Shown: positions 11,375 to 23,045, counted from the first letter of the stretch. The stretch: 64,000 nucleotides of DNA from Pictodentalium vernedei (GCA_031216915.1 CM062296.1:144378344-144442343); one strand, 5' to 3'. A program made the numbers and translations. Notes: a model not told the origin generated them from the sequence alone.

Positions 11375-11575
11375 CCAGTGGAAACCCTGGGAAGTGAAGC
11401 AGTTCTTGTTTACTGTGAGAAAATATGACCCATTCACCAATGCCCAGGGTGGACATTCTCGAAAATGGGTAACATGGGTAAAAACGGATGGTTGGACCTG
11501 ACTTTATATCCAAGCTGCGGTCTTGATTAGCCAGTGATCAGAAATATGTGACCATATACACCACTAAATAAATTG
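11375..11575 (+). mobile_element. SINE-like family G copy
   Basis: It carries 'cccagtggaaaccctgggaag', 'gttcttgtttactgtg', an internally deleted 'aaaatatgacccattcacc', and a diverged tail ending 'acaccactaaataaa'. Confidence 0.6.
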
Positions 11576-11636
11576 CCCTGATGATTTGATTTGACTTGAG
11601 TCAACCTGATTTGGAAATTTTATAATCATGGAAATG

Positions 11637-11982
11637 GCACGTGGTGTCTCAGTTGTGGACTTCAAACCGAAAGGTTCACAGGTCGATCCCCACCAGGGTA
11701 ACTGTGTTGTGTCCTTGGGCAAGGCACTTAATCCCAATTGCCCATGTGTGGGCACGGTGATGCTGTGTACTAAGGCATGTTGCTAGTTGATCGTGCACTT
11801 GTCTTCAACCAATGCTAATTCTGCTCATATGGATTTAGTATGTTGCAGTGTCTGACAGTTGCTTGCCATTGCTCGATGGTTCTCTCTGTGTACTCAGGTT
11901 TCCTCCACCTGTACAACTGTCTGACACGAGGTGGCACTGGCTGTCAAAAGTGTCTTAAATCCCAATAAATAAATAAATCATG
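11637..11982 (+). mobile_element. tRNA-derived SINE
   Basis: The head has a box B-like ggtcgatccc. The central motif is gtccttgggcaaggcactta. The 3' end has 'ggctgtcaaaagtgtctta' and 'cccaataaataaataaa'. It is diverged but near full length. Confidence 0.75.
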
Positions 11983-11996
11983 CTAAGTGTATCCTC

Positions 11997-12068
11997 ACCT
12001 TGCACTTTTCTTCTGCCATCAGGTCTCCTTAACAGGAGACCTGATGTTAGAAGAAGAGTTCAAGGAGG
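11997..12068. repeat. Short palindrome
   Basis: The arms are ccttgcacttttcttct / agaagaagagttcaagg, with the inner core catcaggtctcc / ggagacctgatg. No terminal features. Confidence 0.6.
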
Positions 12069-12134
12069 TTCTGTTTTTGAAACTGCTTTCATTTCGTTAA
12101 ATGGTCTGCAAAAAAACAGATTAGTTGCAGTTAA

Positions 12135-12619
12135 CCCTAAATTTACCTAATGTAATGGCCAAAACCGGCCAGCGCTATTCACAAAAAATACTATTCAGTT
12201 TTCATTATTTTTTCATTTTTTATCACAAAAACATGGCTTATGACCCCTTATGAGTTAGTATATTGGGGAGTCTGACAGTTGCTCACTGTTGCTCAGTGGT
12301 TCTCTCCTGGTACTCCGGCTTCCGCCCCCCATAAAACTTTTCAACACAAGGTGGCCCTGGCTGTCGAAAGTGTTGTTAAACTCCAATAAATAAATAACAG
12401 AAAGAAACTGTACTACTCACAAAAAGTACCATTCAAATTTTATTATTTTTACAATTTTGATCTGAAAACATAGCTTGTGACCCCTCATTGGAGTTAAATT
12501 ATCAAGCTTGTTCCAGTGAGGTGTTATAAGCCATATTTTATTGGAAAAAATGAAAATGACAGTTATTTAAGAATTTTATTTTTGTGAATGCCATCTACTA
12601 TTCATGTTAGATGAAGTGC
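12135..12619. mobile_element. Two TTAA MITE type II fragments around a SINE 3' piece
   Basis: 12135-12248 is the left half of a type II MITE, ending at its palindrome (cttatgacccctta). 12249-12405 is a SINE 3' end (ttggggagtctgacagttgc to ccaataaataaataa). 12420-12619 is a second, diverged type II copy with a central gacccctcattggag / ccagtgaggtg stem. Confidence 0.6.
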
Positions 12620-12684
12620 TAAATTGGCACTGCTTTAGTGTCAGAAATTTTTACTTGGGACAGCGAAGCTTTCATCTCTCATAA

Positions 12685-15170
12685 CTGGTTGAGTGCTGGA
12701 AGCCACTACTAGGGCTCCAGTGACAAATGCTGAAAGCCACATTCATTACTTTCTCTGATTCAATAAACTTGTTTGCTTAGCAGTGGAAAAAAATTCCTTT
12801 GTAAAATTGTTTTGTTACAATTTATTGGAGAGTGGCAGCAGTCACTCTCCAATAAATTTGAACAAACAATTTTTAGCTCAACTTTGACGAAGTCAAATTT
12901 GAGCTATTGTCATGGTCCGTCGTCCGTCTGTCCGTCCGTCCGTCTGTCCATCTGGCCGTCTGGCCGTCTGTCCGTACGTCAACAATTGGCTATGGCTCGG
13001 GCTAGAGGTCGTATTTATGAACCGATCTTTACGAAACTTCTTGTGTACCTTTGTTATGACCCTGGGACGGGAACGAGTGTTTTTAGGTGTGGTCCGAAAT
13101 TCAAGATGGCTGCCAGTGGCCATTTTGTACCGATGATGCAAAAATCAGTTTTTTGTACAGAACTTCTGTATGAAAGTTCTGATTTGAATAAAGTTTTGTA
13201 TAAATGTTTAGTACCATGGGATACATCACATATAATACGGGTTTTTTTCTCGTGCAGAAATTATGCAAATTAGACTGACTTTGATTTATTTAGTGTTACT
13301 TTCAGAGCTGTAAGTGCCAAGCTGCTATGGCTCGGGCTAGAGGCCATATTTATGAACTGATCTTTACGAAACTTCTTGGGTATCTTTGTTATGACCGTGG
13401 GACGAGAACGAGTGTTTTGGGTGCGGTCCGAAATTCAAGATGGCTGCCAGCTGCCATTTTGTACCGACGATGCAGAAATCTGTTTTTTGTACAGAACTTC
13501 CATATGAAAGCTCTGATTTGAATAATTTTTTGTATGAATGTTTAGTACCATGGGATACATCACATATAATACGGGTTTTTTTCTCGTACGTAAATTGTGC
13601 AAATTAGACTAATTTTGATGTTTTTTGGGGTCACTTTCAGCACTGTAAGTGCAAATGCCAATACGGCTCGGGCTAGAGGCCGTATTTATGAACCGATCTT
13701 TACGAAACTTCTTGGGTACCTTTGGTATCACCGTGGGACGAGAACGAGTGTTTTGGGGTCCGGTCCGAAATTCAAGATGGCCGATGGCAGCCATTTTGTA
13801 CAAAATTAGGTGCAATCAGATTTTTGCACAGAACTTCCATATGAAAGCCCTGATTTGAATAATTTTTTTGTGTGAATGTTTAGTACCATGGGTTGCATCA
13901 CATATAATACGGGTTTTTTTCTCGTGCAGAAATTATGCAAATTAGATGAACTTTGATTTTTTCAGTGCGACTTACACACAGTAAGTACACATGTCAATAC
14001 GGCTCAGACTAGAGTCTGTATTTATGAACTGATCTTCACGAAATGTCTTGGGTACCTTTGTTATCACCTTGGGACGAGAACGAGTGTTTCTGGGTGCGGT
14101 CTAAAATTCAAGATGGCTGCCAGTGGCCATTTTGTACCGAAATTAGGTCTAATCAGTTTTTTGTACACAACTTCTATACAGCTCAGACTAGAGGCCATAT
14201 TTATGAACCAATCTTTACGAAACTTCTTGGGTACCTTTGTTATCACCGTGGGATGAGAGCGAGTGTTTTTGGGTGTGGTCCGAAATTCAAGATGGCCACC
14301 AGCAGCCATTTTGTACCAAAATTAGTGCAATCAGTCTTTTGTATAGAACTTCTGTATGAAAGTTCTGATTTTAATAAATTTTTGTATGATTGTTTAGTAA
14401 CATGGAATACATCACATATTGTAAGGGGTTTTTTTTCGTGCAGAAATTATGCAAATTAGATGAACTTTGATTTATTCAGTGCAACTTACACAATGTAAGC
14501 ACACATGTCAATACGGCTCAGGGTAGAGGCTGTATGTATGAACCGATCTTCACAAAACTTCTTGGGTACCTTTGTTATCTCCTTGGGATGAGAATGAGTG
14601 TTTCTGGGTACGGTCCAAAATTCAAGATGGCTGCCAGTGGCCATTTTGTACCGAAATTAGGTCCAATCAGTTTTTTGTCACAAGTTCTATACAGCTCGTA
14701 TTTATGAACTGATCTTCACAAAACTTCTTGAGTACTTTTGTTTTCACCTTGGGACAGGAACCTGTGTGTTTTGGGGTGCCTTTGTTATCACTGTGCTATG
14801 AGAACAAATATTTTGGGGTTCAGTCAGACCCACTCTGGGACTCAATGATTTTTTCTAGTTCAGCATCTGACTGTCACCCACCTTTACAATACTTTACCTA
14901 TACATTTGTTACAGGCAACGGTCAGTATTTATGTACAGACCGTTACAATACTTTATATGTACCTTTGTTATCAGGTCATTACCTAGATGTTTGTAATTGC
15001 TGTGTCACATACTATACATGTACATGTCTTTGTCTTGACAAGTTGAGCTACAGTGTCATTGACACTTTCATTTAAGAACAAAATCTGGCAACTCGAGCTG
15101 GAAGCGTGATATCTGAAAAAAAATGTTAATGTTACACATTCCTTTGAAAAATAACTTGGCACTCAACTGG
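12685..15170. mobile_element. Family B MITE interrupted by family C
   Basis: The left part 12685-12872 opens ctggttgagtgctggaagcc after ataa and includes the hairpin tttattggagagtgg / cactctccaataaa. The right part 15071-15170 ends ttggcactcaactgg before ttaa (15171-15174). The outer ends match other family B copies. Confidence 0.7.
12873..15070 (+). mobile_element. Family C tandem-cored element
   Basis: It starts agctcaactttgacga within a T run and ends gtcattgacactttca before TTT. Units start near 12995, 13331, 13667 and 14005 (about 337 bases), then 14183 and 14519 (a short 178-base unit). A TCCGTCCGTC-rich tract follows the 5' end. The core gives ORFs of 60-166 codons that resemble each other, with no recognisable domain. 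Confidence 0.75.
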
Positions 15171-15354
15171 TTAAATGGAAGAATGTTAGAAATTCTTGGA
15201 AGTTAAAATTTGTTCATCTCAAGTTGTTTAGTCACAATTTATTGGAGAAGGCCTTCTTCAGACACTCACAAAAACTTTTAACAATACAAACAAAAATTAA
15301 CACAATAACATTTTTTTCTTGCCATGAATGGAATGCGAGATTAGAATATGAGAA

Positions 15355-15605
15355 CTTTCCCCTTTCCCCCAAGAAGTGAAGTAGTGCTTGTTTACTGTTG
15401 TTTACTGTGGTAAACAAGCTCTATTTTACTGGTCAAAAAGGATCCAGTAACAAATGCTTGGGGTAGAAGTCCTCTAAAATGGGCAACATAGGTGTCAATG
15501 ATTGGCTGGACTTTGTTTTATCCATGTTGCAGTCACGATTAGCCATTGTACAAAAGTATGTGACCTTAAGCAATAATAAATAAATAAATGAATAAATAAA
15601 TAAAT
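15355..15605 (+). mobile_element. SINE-like family G copy
   Basis: It carries 'agtgaagtagtgcttgttta', 'aacaagctctattttactgg', the shared tail block 'gattagccattgtac' and 'aataaataaataaatgaata'. The gtttactgt segment is duplicated. Confidence 0.7.
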
Positions 15606-15707
15606 GAAAAACCTTGATCTGAGCACCAATGCCTTTCACTGAGCCCAAATATGGGCTTCTAGTACAGAGCCAGTTAAGACTTTATCAAGGTAACATATCC
15701 TTTTTAG

Positions 15708-15757
15708 ACCTGATGAAGTACGTCCATATATTGGAGAATAATTACCGAAAGATGAAT
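15708..15757 (+). CDS. CADPS: Candidate 50-nt exon, probably CADPS
   Basis: The acceptor is catatcctttttag and the donor is gtaagg. The 50 bases encode LMKYVHILENNYRKMN after a split codon whose last two bases are ac. The exon ends exactly on a codon, and the first certain CADPS exon at 31653 starts exactly on a codon, so the phases agree. The helix-like, charged sequence suits the all-helical MUN domain. I cannot confirm the match to CAPS from memory. The intron to the next exon would be about 15.9 kb. Confidence 0.48.
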
Positions 15758-16075
15758 GTAAGGAAAAACAATTTGGAGAAAACTGTCATGTGTAATTTTT
15801 TTTTTTTTTGTAGTTTATGATACTCTTAGTACAGTTGCTTATTATACCATAAATGAGGTATGCTGAGACCTTTGAAAAATTATTTTATAATTTAAGTATT
15901 TAATAATCTCCTTTTTGAAGAACAGTTTTCTTTCGGCAGTTATTCTCGTGGTGCACTCCAACCTCTACAAAAACAATACTCGCAATTCTATCTTTTTATA
16001 GTTTATATGAACTGAGACCCCGAATTCTGATATGTTGTGTCGTAATAGAAATATAAGTAAAATTTCAAATATTAA

Positions 16076-16319
16076 CCCTTTACCCAATGCAGGGAATATC
16101 AAAATTTATTATTTTAATTACTATTTTTTTTAAATTAAAAAAAAAAGAATTTCAACAAAACCATATCATGTGACCCCTCATTGGAACGAGTTCATTGAGC
16201 TTGTTCCAATGAGGGGTCCCATGATGTGGTTTTGTTGAAATATTTTTAAAAAAAATTTTTTTCAACTGCTCAATTTGCAAATTAGGTGGACGGATGTGGG
16301 CAATTCATTAGGTAAAGGG
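16076..16319. mobile_element. TTAA hairpin MITE, type I
   Basis: TTAA at 16072-16075 and 16320-16323, ends ccctttacccaatg and cattaggtaaaggg. The central stem is cattggaacgag / cttgttccaatg. Confidence 0.85.
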
Positions 16320-16464
16320 TTAATGAAGCTGGTGTAAACAATAATATGCAACCATCGTGAAGATTCTGGGAACTGGGGATTTTTTAAAAAAAGCTTTGAT
16401 CAAGGATGGACTCTGGAGTGTGTTTGTCCTAAATACCTAGAAAAAACTGCTGCTGTAACGTTGT

Positions 16465-16572
16465 GTATGGATGCCCATGTTTTTGAGACAAAAAATGAAA
16501 AAATAATGAAAATTAATTGGCGATTTTTGAGAATAGCGCTGGCCGGTTTTGGCCGTTACGTTGGGTAAAGGG
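16465..16572. mobile_element. Right half of a TTAA MITE, type II
   Basis: It runs from catgtttttgagacaaaaaa to gttgggtaaaggg and then ttaa (16573-16576). The left half and palindrome are missing. Confidence 0.75.
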
Positions 16573-16576
16573 TTAA

Positions 16577-17084
16577 ACCAATTTTATACCATACTCGCCT
16601 ATGTTAATACCTGTGAAAATCCTGTATATTACATTTTAGCTTTAAACCTCACTACCGTTGTAAAGCTTCCACTGCGGTTGAAAAAAATGTATCCAACTTG
16701 ACCTTTGGAATGATGCAATTTGCCAACTTCGATACATTCACACTTCGCGATGTTTCATTCAAACATACAACATTTTGCGGTACTATCTACTACGTGTAAA
16801 TGACTTATAAAGTTTAAAATACCTACAAATACTTAAATATTTAAAATAAAATTTAAGAATTGTTAATAATAATTTGACTGAAAAAGCAAGGTAAATTCAA
16901 TCAACTTTGAGGATGCGTCTAGCTTCCAATCAAGCATTCACATACAGCCGGTCGTACTGCCCACCGGCGCAGATGAAAACAAAAACAAACCTGTGTGTTT
17001 GCGATAGAAATAAAGTGTTGTTTTTCTCCATTTTAAGTGACAGGGTCTTTTGTTTAATAAGAGCATGATATAAATAAAACAAAT
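16577..17084. other. Intron-like sequence, nothing recognised
   Basis: No exon or repeat was recognised. Confidence 0.5.
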
Positions 17085-17205
17085 AGGTGCTAGTGCCGGT
17101 AATCAGATTTAAACCACTTGCAAAATAAGGGTTTTAACCACTCAGCATGCCTTTGGTTAAAACCCTCATTCTACAAGTGGTTTAAATCTGATTGCCGTTA
17201 TCTGC
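17085..17205. repeat. Hairpin repeat
   Basis: The arms are aatcagatttaaaccacttg / caagtggtttaaatctgatt, with inner gggttttaacca / tggttaaaaccc. Confidence 0.75.
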
Positions 17206-17349
17206 CTTTGATGTTTATATTAGAACAGTTCTTTAATGTTGACTTCTGAGTTACCTTCCTTGATGATCATATCCACATTAACAGATAGATAAACCTAAGC
17301 CACACCGTTTATCAGATAAAATTTATTCAGATTCCCACCTGATGATCAT

Positions 17350-17900
17350 ATTTTTATTACATGCCTGTTCTATGTAATCCCCCTCTACAGCAAAACTAAA
17401 CCATGCGGAAAATGAAAACCCGTTCCGCACGTATGTGCGGAACAGAAATCATTGACAGGCTATGTTTATAAAGAAGCGAAATTTCACTGGAATTTTCTAC
17501 AAATTGTGCACTGTAATTATAATTTGAATCACTGGCGATAGCTAAAAATCGTCCCCTGAGTTCCAATGTGTTCTATGTGCCAATAGGCACATAGAACACA
17601 TTGGAACTCAGGGAAAGAAATAGTAACACAAGTTCCCCTCGCAAATTTGGTTAGCAATAAAATGTGTTCTTTTTGTTGATAGTTGCCAAATGAATTGCTG
17701 AGTGTCTTTCTAATAATGTTTTTTTATAGACGTGAAAGCATGTAATAAACACAGAACAACACGGGTTAATCGATATGGCACTTGTGCCATCTCGGAAGGA
17801 TAAAATTTGAGGCCTGCGGCCTTTCGTTCTATCCTTCTGCACAGGCACTCATGCCATATTGATTGACCCATTCACACACGTGTGTCGTTCTGTGTATTTG
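17350..17900 (-). repeat. Family H multi-hairpin element
   Basis: Reverse-oriented copy of the repeat at 56713-57266. It has three hairpins: gttccgcacgtatgtgcggaac; a cctgagttccaatgtgttct stem; and an atggcacttgtgcc / ggcactcatgccat stem. It ends at gtgtcgttctgtg. Confidence 0.7.
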
Positions 17901-18099
17901 TGGTTCTGGGATTGAGTAGCTTTCAACACAGTGGTACTTTGTCTGGGCAAAAAACACCCTTAACAAACATTATTGACTGTGACCCACCAACATTCTAGAG
18001 AAAATTTGTTCAGACCAATAACATGGTGGGCATTTGTTTACAGCAGCTTCATTAACATATTTTCAAAAGTTTCACACTTTATTTCTTTGTAGTACAATA

Positions 18100-18540
18100 C
18101 ATTGAGGATATCTAGTGTTTTTGAGTGGATACCGAAAATTATCTCATGAGTGACCGAGACAAATGTTTACTTTTCGCAAGAGCTTGCGCAAGCGAAAATA
18201 ACCATTTGTCTCTGTCACAAGTGAGATAATTTTTGGTATCCACTCAAAAGCACTAGATTTTCTTTTTATTATGCGCTTTTATAAGAATCTGATAATTCCA
18301 CTCATTTCAACCTTGAATTGATGCATGAAAATGAACATCACATTGAATCATTGATACGCGGAAGTGATTTGATCGATAATCGGAACAGACAGCGTCTTGC
18401 AATCTGAGTCAGCTGGTGGGTTTCTAGTCCAAACATGGCCTGAAAGTCTGTAATTTATACGCTAAAAGACAGTTTCTTTGATAATCTATCGTTTAGCGTA
18501 TAATAAATCAAACTTTCAGGTCTCAGCTCATATATCTCTT
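18100..18540. repeat. Family N hairpin and flank
   Basis: A hairpin lies at about 18105-18262 (agtgtttttgagtggatacc / ggtatccactcaaaagcact; caaatgtttacttttcgc core). Flanking sequence (ttgaattgatgcatgaaaat, gacagcgtcttgcaatctg) recurs at 31180-31580. Confidence 0.65.
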
Positions 18541-19577
18541 AACCCGCAAAGTATTTTCAAGATATTTTATGTAAATTCATCTGAATTTAACACAAGGCAT
18601 GTTGGGTGAAAACATCCATTTAATTTACAGGGAGATAATTTGATTAAATGTGCCCATATTGGACTTGTGTCAGTGACAATAGAAATCCTGTCCTGGGCAA
18701 GAATATCTGCCATATACCACAAAAATATAGATATGTTGGTATTGATTTTGTAGAGGCAAGACCTTACCACGATGAGAATAATTGCCTAGTATAAATATTC
18801 TTTAAAAGTTAATTAATTAATTATAAAAAAACACCTTGGCATATGTTATTTGTGGTATAGAATGCAAAGGAATAGAAAATGCAAATTAAAATTGAATTAA
18901 TAACTTGCAACTCTTGGCATATGTTATTTGTGGTATAGAATGTAAAGGAATAGAAAATGCAAATTAAAATTGAATTAATAACCCTTTTGCACGTTGTGTT
19001 ATTTGGACATTTTCTTCAGATTGTTTCTGTTTACATTCCCCTTAATGTTATGCCACTGCGAATGGTAGTTTGTTTATTTTTTCATCATTTCATTGGAATT
19101 GCTTATTAAATCTTTTCAAGTGTAAAATTCTGTGCATTCAAAAAAATATCCGGTTCTTGGTATTGAATACATTTTTTTATATTTGGTTGGAATGAACTTT
19201 CTGCATTTACATATAAAACGTCTTTTTCATAAAAACTATTTATTTCCTTTTTATTTTTTACTTCTCTTTTTTTAAAGTGCAGTATTGAATGTTTCTCTTT
19301 TTTTTAAATTGAAGACATGTTCTCCTGTAATGCCAAAATTTTGACATGTTCCAATAAAACCAAAATCCCCACCCTCTGATTGTGTGAAAGCTTGCATAGT
19401 TTTTTCTCTGTTCACTTCTCCAGTAATATATGTTACCATTTGACTTCACCACTTGAAATATTTTGAAGTGATGTTGTCCATTTTGGAATTATTTCATTAA
19501 CGGAGTGACTTGCAAACCACTTCAATTTTGTAGATTTTTCACACGTGCAGCAGATGGTGTTCCAAATGATGTGGTGT
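18541..19577. other. Intron-like sequence with one direct repeat
   Basis: A block of about 70 bases (cttggcatatgttatttgtg onward) occurs at 18835 and again at 18913, a 78-base period with few differences. The rest is unrecognised and T-rich. Confidence 0.6.
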
Positions 19578-19581
19578 TTAA

Positions 19582-19815
19582 CCCTTTACCCAACGCCAAC
19601 GCTATGAAAATTTATTATTTTAAATATCATTTTTTCAAAAAATTTAAACAAAACCATATATCATGTGACCCCTCGTTGGAACGAGCTCGATGAGCTTGTT
19701 CCAATGAGGGGTCACATGATATGGTTTTGTTGAAATTTTTTGAAAAATAATGTTTTTTCAACTGCTGAATTTACATATTACGCAAGCGGATGCGGCCGGT
19801 TCGTTGGGTAAAGGG
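19582..19815. mobile_element. TTAA hairpin MITE, type I
   Basis: The left TTAA is intact (19578-19581) and the right one reads tgaa. The ends are ccctttacccaacg and cgttgggtaaaggg. The stem is gttggaacgagctcg / gagcttgttccaat. Confidence 0.83.
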
Positions 19816-19984
19816 TGAAATTACAAATCAGTTTATGATTTGAACTAAAATGGAGTGACCTCGACCTTTATCTGATTTATTGACTATTTGTCCAGTCATG
19901 TCATGGGGTACATAAGAGGTTTATCTTCTAAACTTGTGATTATTAAAAGTTGCCCTGTTCATCTCACGATGTAGGATTGGGGCT

Positions 19985-20245
19985 CAAGCCAGAAAATGAG
20001 CAGACTGTCATCTGCAAAATGAGGTCCCCAGAGGGTGAATTTAGTGATGCTACCCTGCACAGCAGGGTAGCATCACTAAATTTACCCTCTGTGAACCTCA
20101 GTCTGAATCAGGGTCTCTGAACTAAACAGAAAGAGGTACCTGGAGGATAAATTGGTCCACTGTATGGGATAGCATCATCAAATTCACCTTCTGGGGACCT
20201 CATTCTGCAAATGTCAGACTGCTTATTTTCAGGCTTGTTGGGGCT
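19985..20245 (+). repeat. Family J hairpin-type repeat
   Basis: It is framed by gaaaatgagcagactgtcat and its diverged complement near 20215-20235. An inner stem is gatgctaccctg / cagggtagcatc. A second copy at 32010-32245 is in inverse orientation. Confidence 0.7.
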
Positions 20246-20277
20246 ATGGGTAGGGTCTTATTGGAACATGTATATTA

Positions 20278-20412
20278 TTGCAATGAAGTGACTGTAACAT
20301 GGTTTGAGGTTTGTGGCTCGGAGCTATGTTCAACCTAGACACTCTGCATCTCAGTTGAACATAAGCTCCAAGCCACAAACCTCAGACCATGTTACCGTCA
20401 ATTCATTACAAT
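20278..20412. repeat. Hairpin repeat
   Basis: The arms are acatggtttgaggtttgtgg / ccacaaacctcagaccatgt, extending to gtgactgt / accgtcaattcatt. No other copy seen. Confidence 0.7.
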
Positions 20413-20468
20413 AACTTATACTATTTTAGTAATAATATTTCTCGTATTTTTCATTTTTTTTTTTTTAG

Positions 20469-20585
20469 CTTACCTGACTCCAAGTCAGAATGAGCTATTG
20501 CCATCACTTGACTTCCATCATCTATTGTCTTATACCCGTCATCTTTTACATTTCATTCATCTTCAAAAAAACTACTGTGATTAAT
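20469..20585 (+). repeat. Family D-like 5' fragment
   Basis: After a run of about 13 T it begins agcttacctgactccaagtc, like the start of the family D element at 46192, and stops after about 110 bases. Confidence 0.5.
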
Positions 20586-20589
20586 ATTA

Positions 20590-20815
20590 TCCTCAATTCC
20601 CCCATGGGAATCCTGGGAAGTGAAGCAGTGCATGTTTACAGTGGTAAACAAGCTCTGTTTTACTGGTAAAATAGGATCCAGTTACATATGCTTGGAGTAG
20701 AAGTTTTTTAAAATAGGCAATGTGGGTATAAACGATTGACAAATCTTGACTTTATCTCCATGGTGAAGTCACAATTGGCCATTGTGCATAAATATGTGAC
20801 CAATAAACAAATAAT
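20590..20815 (+). mobile_element. SINE-like family G copy
   Basis: Full set of G blocks: 'ccccatgggaatcctgggaag', 'ggtaaacaagctctgtttta', 'actggtaaaataggatcc', tail 'ggccattgtgcataaatatg', truncated before the AATA repeat. Confidence 0.7.
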
Positions 20816-20819
20816 ATTC

Positions 20820-20965
20820 CTCAAGTGGTGAGGGGTGTGATGAGGAAATCACATCTGACATGTAGGGTTGGGGGAGATATTTGATCCAGTCATGAGGCTG
20901 GCCAAGTGTCTGGGTCAAATATCTTTCCCCAAAGGTGAGATTTTTCCATCCCATCCTCACATGAC
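20820..20965. repeat. Imperfect hairpin repeat
   Basis: The arms gggggagatatttgatccag / ctgggtcaaatatctttcccc and the outer tggtgaggggtgtgatgagg / catcctcacatgac pair with mismatches. Confidence 0.55.
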
Positions 20966-20974
20966 TCGATGATG

Positions 20975-21385
20975 ATTTTTATGCCCTCTGTGGGGAGGCA
21001 TCTTAAATCTGAATTGTTCGTCCATCTGGAAGTGCATCCATCCACCAGTCTGTCCATCTGTCCAACTTTGTTTGTCCATCAGGAGCCATAACTCTATAAT
21101 GCTTTGGTGGATTTCCATGTAACTTTAGACCAACGGAAAGTCTGTTGCACAGCTACACCATTCTTGAATGACAAAGGTGTAGGTCAGAGGAATGGGAAAA
21201 CTTAATTCTCTCACAGACTGTATTTGTTTGTCCGGAGCCATAATTCTATAATGCTTGTGTGGATTTCCACAAAACTTCACACAAAGGTAAAGACCAATGG
21301 AAGGTCTGTTGCGCAGTAACACCATGCTTGAGTGACAAAGGTCAAGGTCACCAGAATGAGAAAACTTGATTCTCTAACAGAATCA
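20975..21385 (+). repeat. Two-unit tandem repeat with TCCATC-rich head
   Basis: After a catccatccaccagtctgtcc stretch, two diverged units of about 145-160 bases each begin ggagccataa(c/t)tctataatg and end aaaacttgattctct(a/c)acag. This resembles the tandem-core architecture of families C, D and L, but with a different sequence. Confidence 0.6.
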
Positions 21386-21715
21386 GGTTTTTCATCCTGA
21401 ACAAATTCAAATCAAAACTTTTCATTCCAGTATTATAGGCCATTTGGCCATAGTTCAGGGGCATCCGTGGCCAGGCAGTCACTGTTGGTCTTCTGGCACA
21501 CTCCACATGACGTCATCGAATTCAGGATACTACACGTACAATGAAAATTTACTGTTCTTCCATTTGATTGTAGAGAAATATGAATTGCATTTTTGGAAGG
21601 ATCATCAAAAAGTTCCAAAAAAGGTATAAGCTTTGAAATCGAGCCTTAGACTGTTGACATTCCAGTGACGTCACTTTTGAAATTATTGATTTTAATGATG
21701 TCATATGGGATGTCA

Positions 21716-22682
21716 TTGGGAGCCTGGTAGCTGAGTGGTTATGGCTTGGACTTCAAACTGAAAGTTTAATGGTTCATTCCCCGCCGGGGCTTACTGTACA
21801 GTTGTGTCATTGAGCAAGGCACTTCATCCTGATGGCACATGTGGGGACATGGAACAGTAAAACTTGTCTTGAGAGACCACTGTCTTGAGAGACCTCATCT
21901 GCCAGGCACCGATTGGTTTTACTCTATAATGGACATGCTATGAGAGACCACCTGTCTTGAGAGGCCACCTGTCTTGAGAGACCACTGTAACCTGGTATCA
22001 ACTTGTATTTTTATGCCATAATAGACCTGTCTTGAGAGACCGCCCCTTTGAAGACAGAAACCATGACAAAAACTTCTTACCTTTTCTGGAATTGGAAAAT
22101 CCATTGTGTTATACAAACACAATTAAAAGTATTAAAACCTCTTAATTGGGTTTCAACTGCTAACTCATTAAAGATTGAGATGTTTTTATAAGACCCCTGT
22201 GAAAAGATTAGGATTATTGCTGAATAAACAATTTCATACATACCTGAAATGTGACAGATAGGAATAAAAATAAATTTGTGTTGAAAATCTTTTTGTAACA
22301 AATTGAAATGGACTGTTATAAAAATAAATTAGTGTTGAAAATCTTCAATGAAGATTTTCAACACTAATTTATTTTTATAATTTTTATAACAGTCCATTTC
22401 AATTTGTTACAAAAACTTCATAAAAAAGAACTACAAAGTAATTACAAAAATCCATCCTTCTCTATTTCTGAATTTTGTGGTTTGTTATTCACTGACTTGA
22501 GAAAACCTGAAACCTGTTATGAGAGACCACCTGTCTTGAGAGACCACTTTTGTGTGGCCCAAAGGGCAGTCTCTCAAGACAGGTTCTACTGTAGCGCTGT
22601 TTACTAAGGCATACTGCACATCGATGGTGCACATGTCTTCAACCCTGGCTGTCAAAAGAGCCGTTAAACCCCAATAAATAAA
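21716..22682 (+). mobile_element. SINE interrupted by a larger insertion
   Basis: The head and centre lie at 21716-21853 (gtagctgagtggttatgg, box B-like ggttcattcc, cattgagcaaggcacttca). The 3' part lies at 22593-22682 (ttactaaggcatactgcac to ccccaataaataaat). The two halves are consecutive parts of the SINE consensus. Confidence 0.75.
21854..22592. mobile_element. Terminal-inverted-repeat element in a SINE
   Basis: Its ends are inverted copies (acagtaaaacttgtcttgag against ctcaagacaggttctactgt). Several tgtcttgagagacca direct repeats sit inside both ends. A large internal hairpin spans about 22290-22430 (caaattgaaatggactgtta and its complement). No transposase was seen. The ends are reminiscent of Tc1/mariner-type MITEs, but no clean TA duplication was found. 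Confidence 0.65.
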
Positions 22683-22809
22683 TAATTATGGGGTTTAGAA
22701 GATCATCATCTGCAAGTGGTGTGAAATGGGATGGGTCGCTGTTGAAGCAAAGCAGGATGTGTTTGTTTACAAAATGCAGATAATGATGAAATAGTCTGGC
22801 AGTCATTAA

Positions 22810-23045
22810 CTTGTTGATGGGGGAATTATTTTTGGTGGTCTGAATTTGTTTATCAAAATTTGTTTTATTACAAATTATTAGAGTGCTCACAGACACTCCA
22901 ATAATTTGTAATAAAACAAAATTTATATAAACAAATATTATTTGCATTTGACTGAATATGAAACATGAGCAAGGAAATGTTGGCTTTTAATTTGGTACCC
23001 TCATTCTTCTGAAGGTCCTGATTTTGGCTTCTTGCACTCGACCAG
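22810..23045. mobile_element. Family B TTAA MITE
   Basis: TTAA at 22806-22809 and 23046-23049. The central palindrome is acaaattattagagtg / cactccaataatttgt. The right end is cttgcactcgaccag. Confidence 0.75.

Noticed and set aside
12773..13273. 166-codon ORF and similar ARARGRIYEPIFTKLLGYL-type peptides
   Set aside because: The same peptides recur because they read the family C tandem unit. Both strands give open frames and no known domain, so they were not called as genes.
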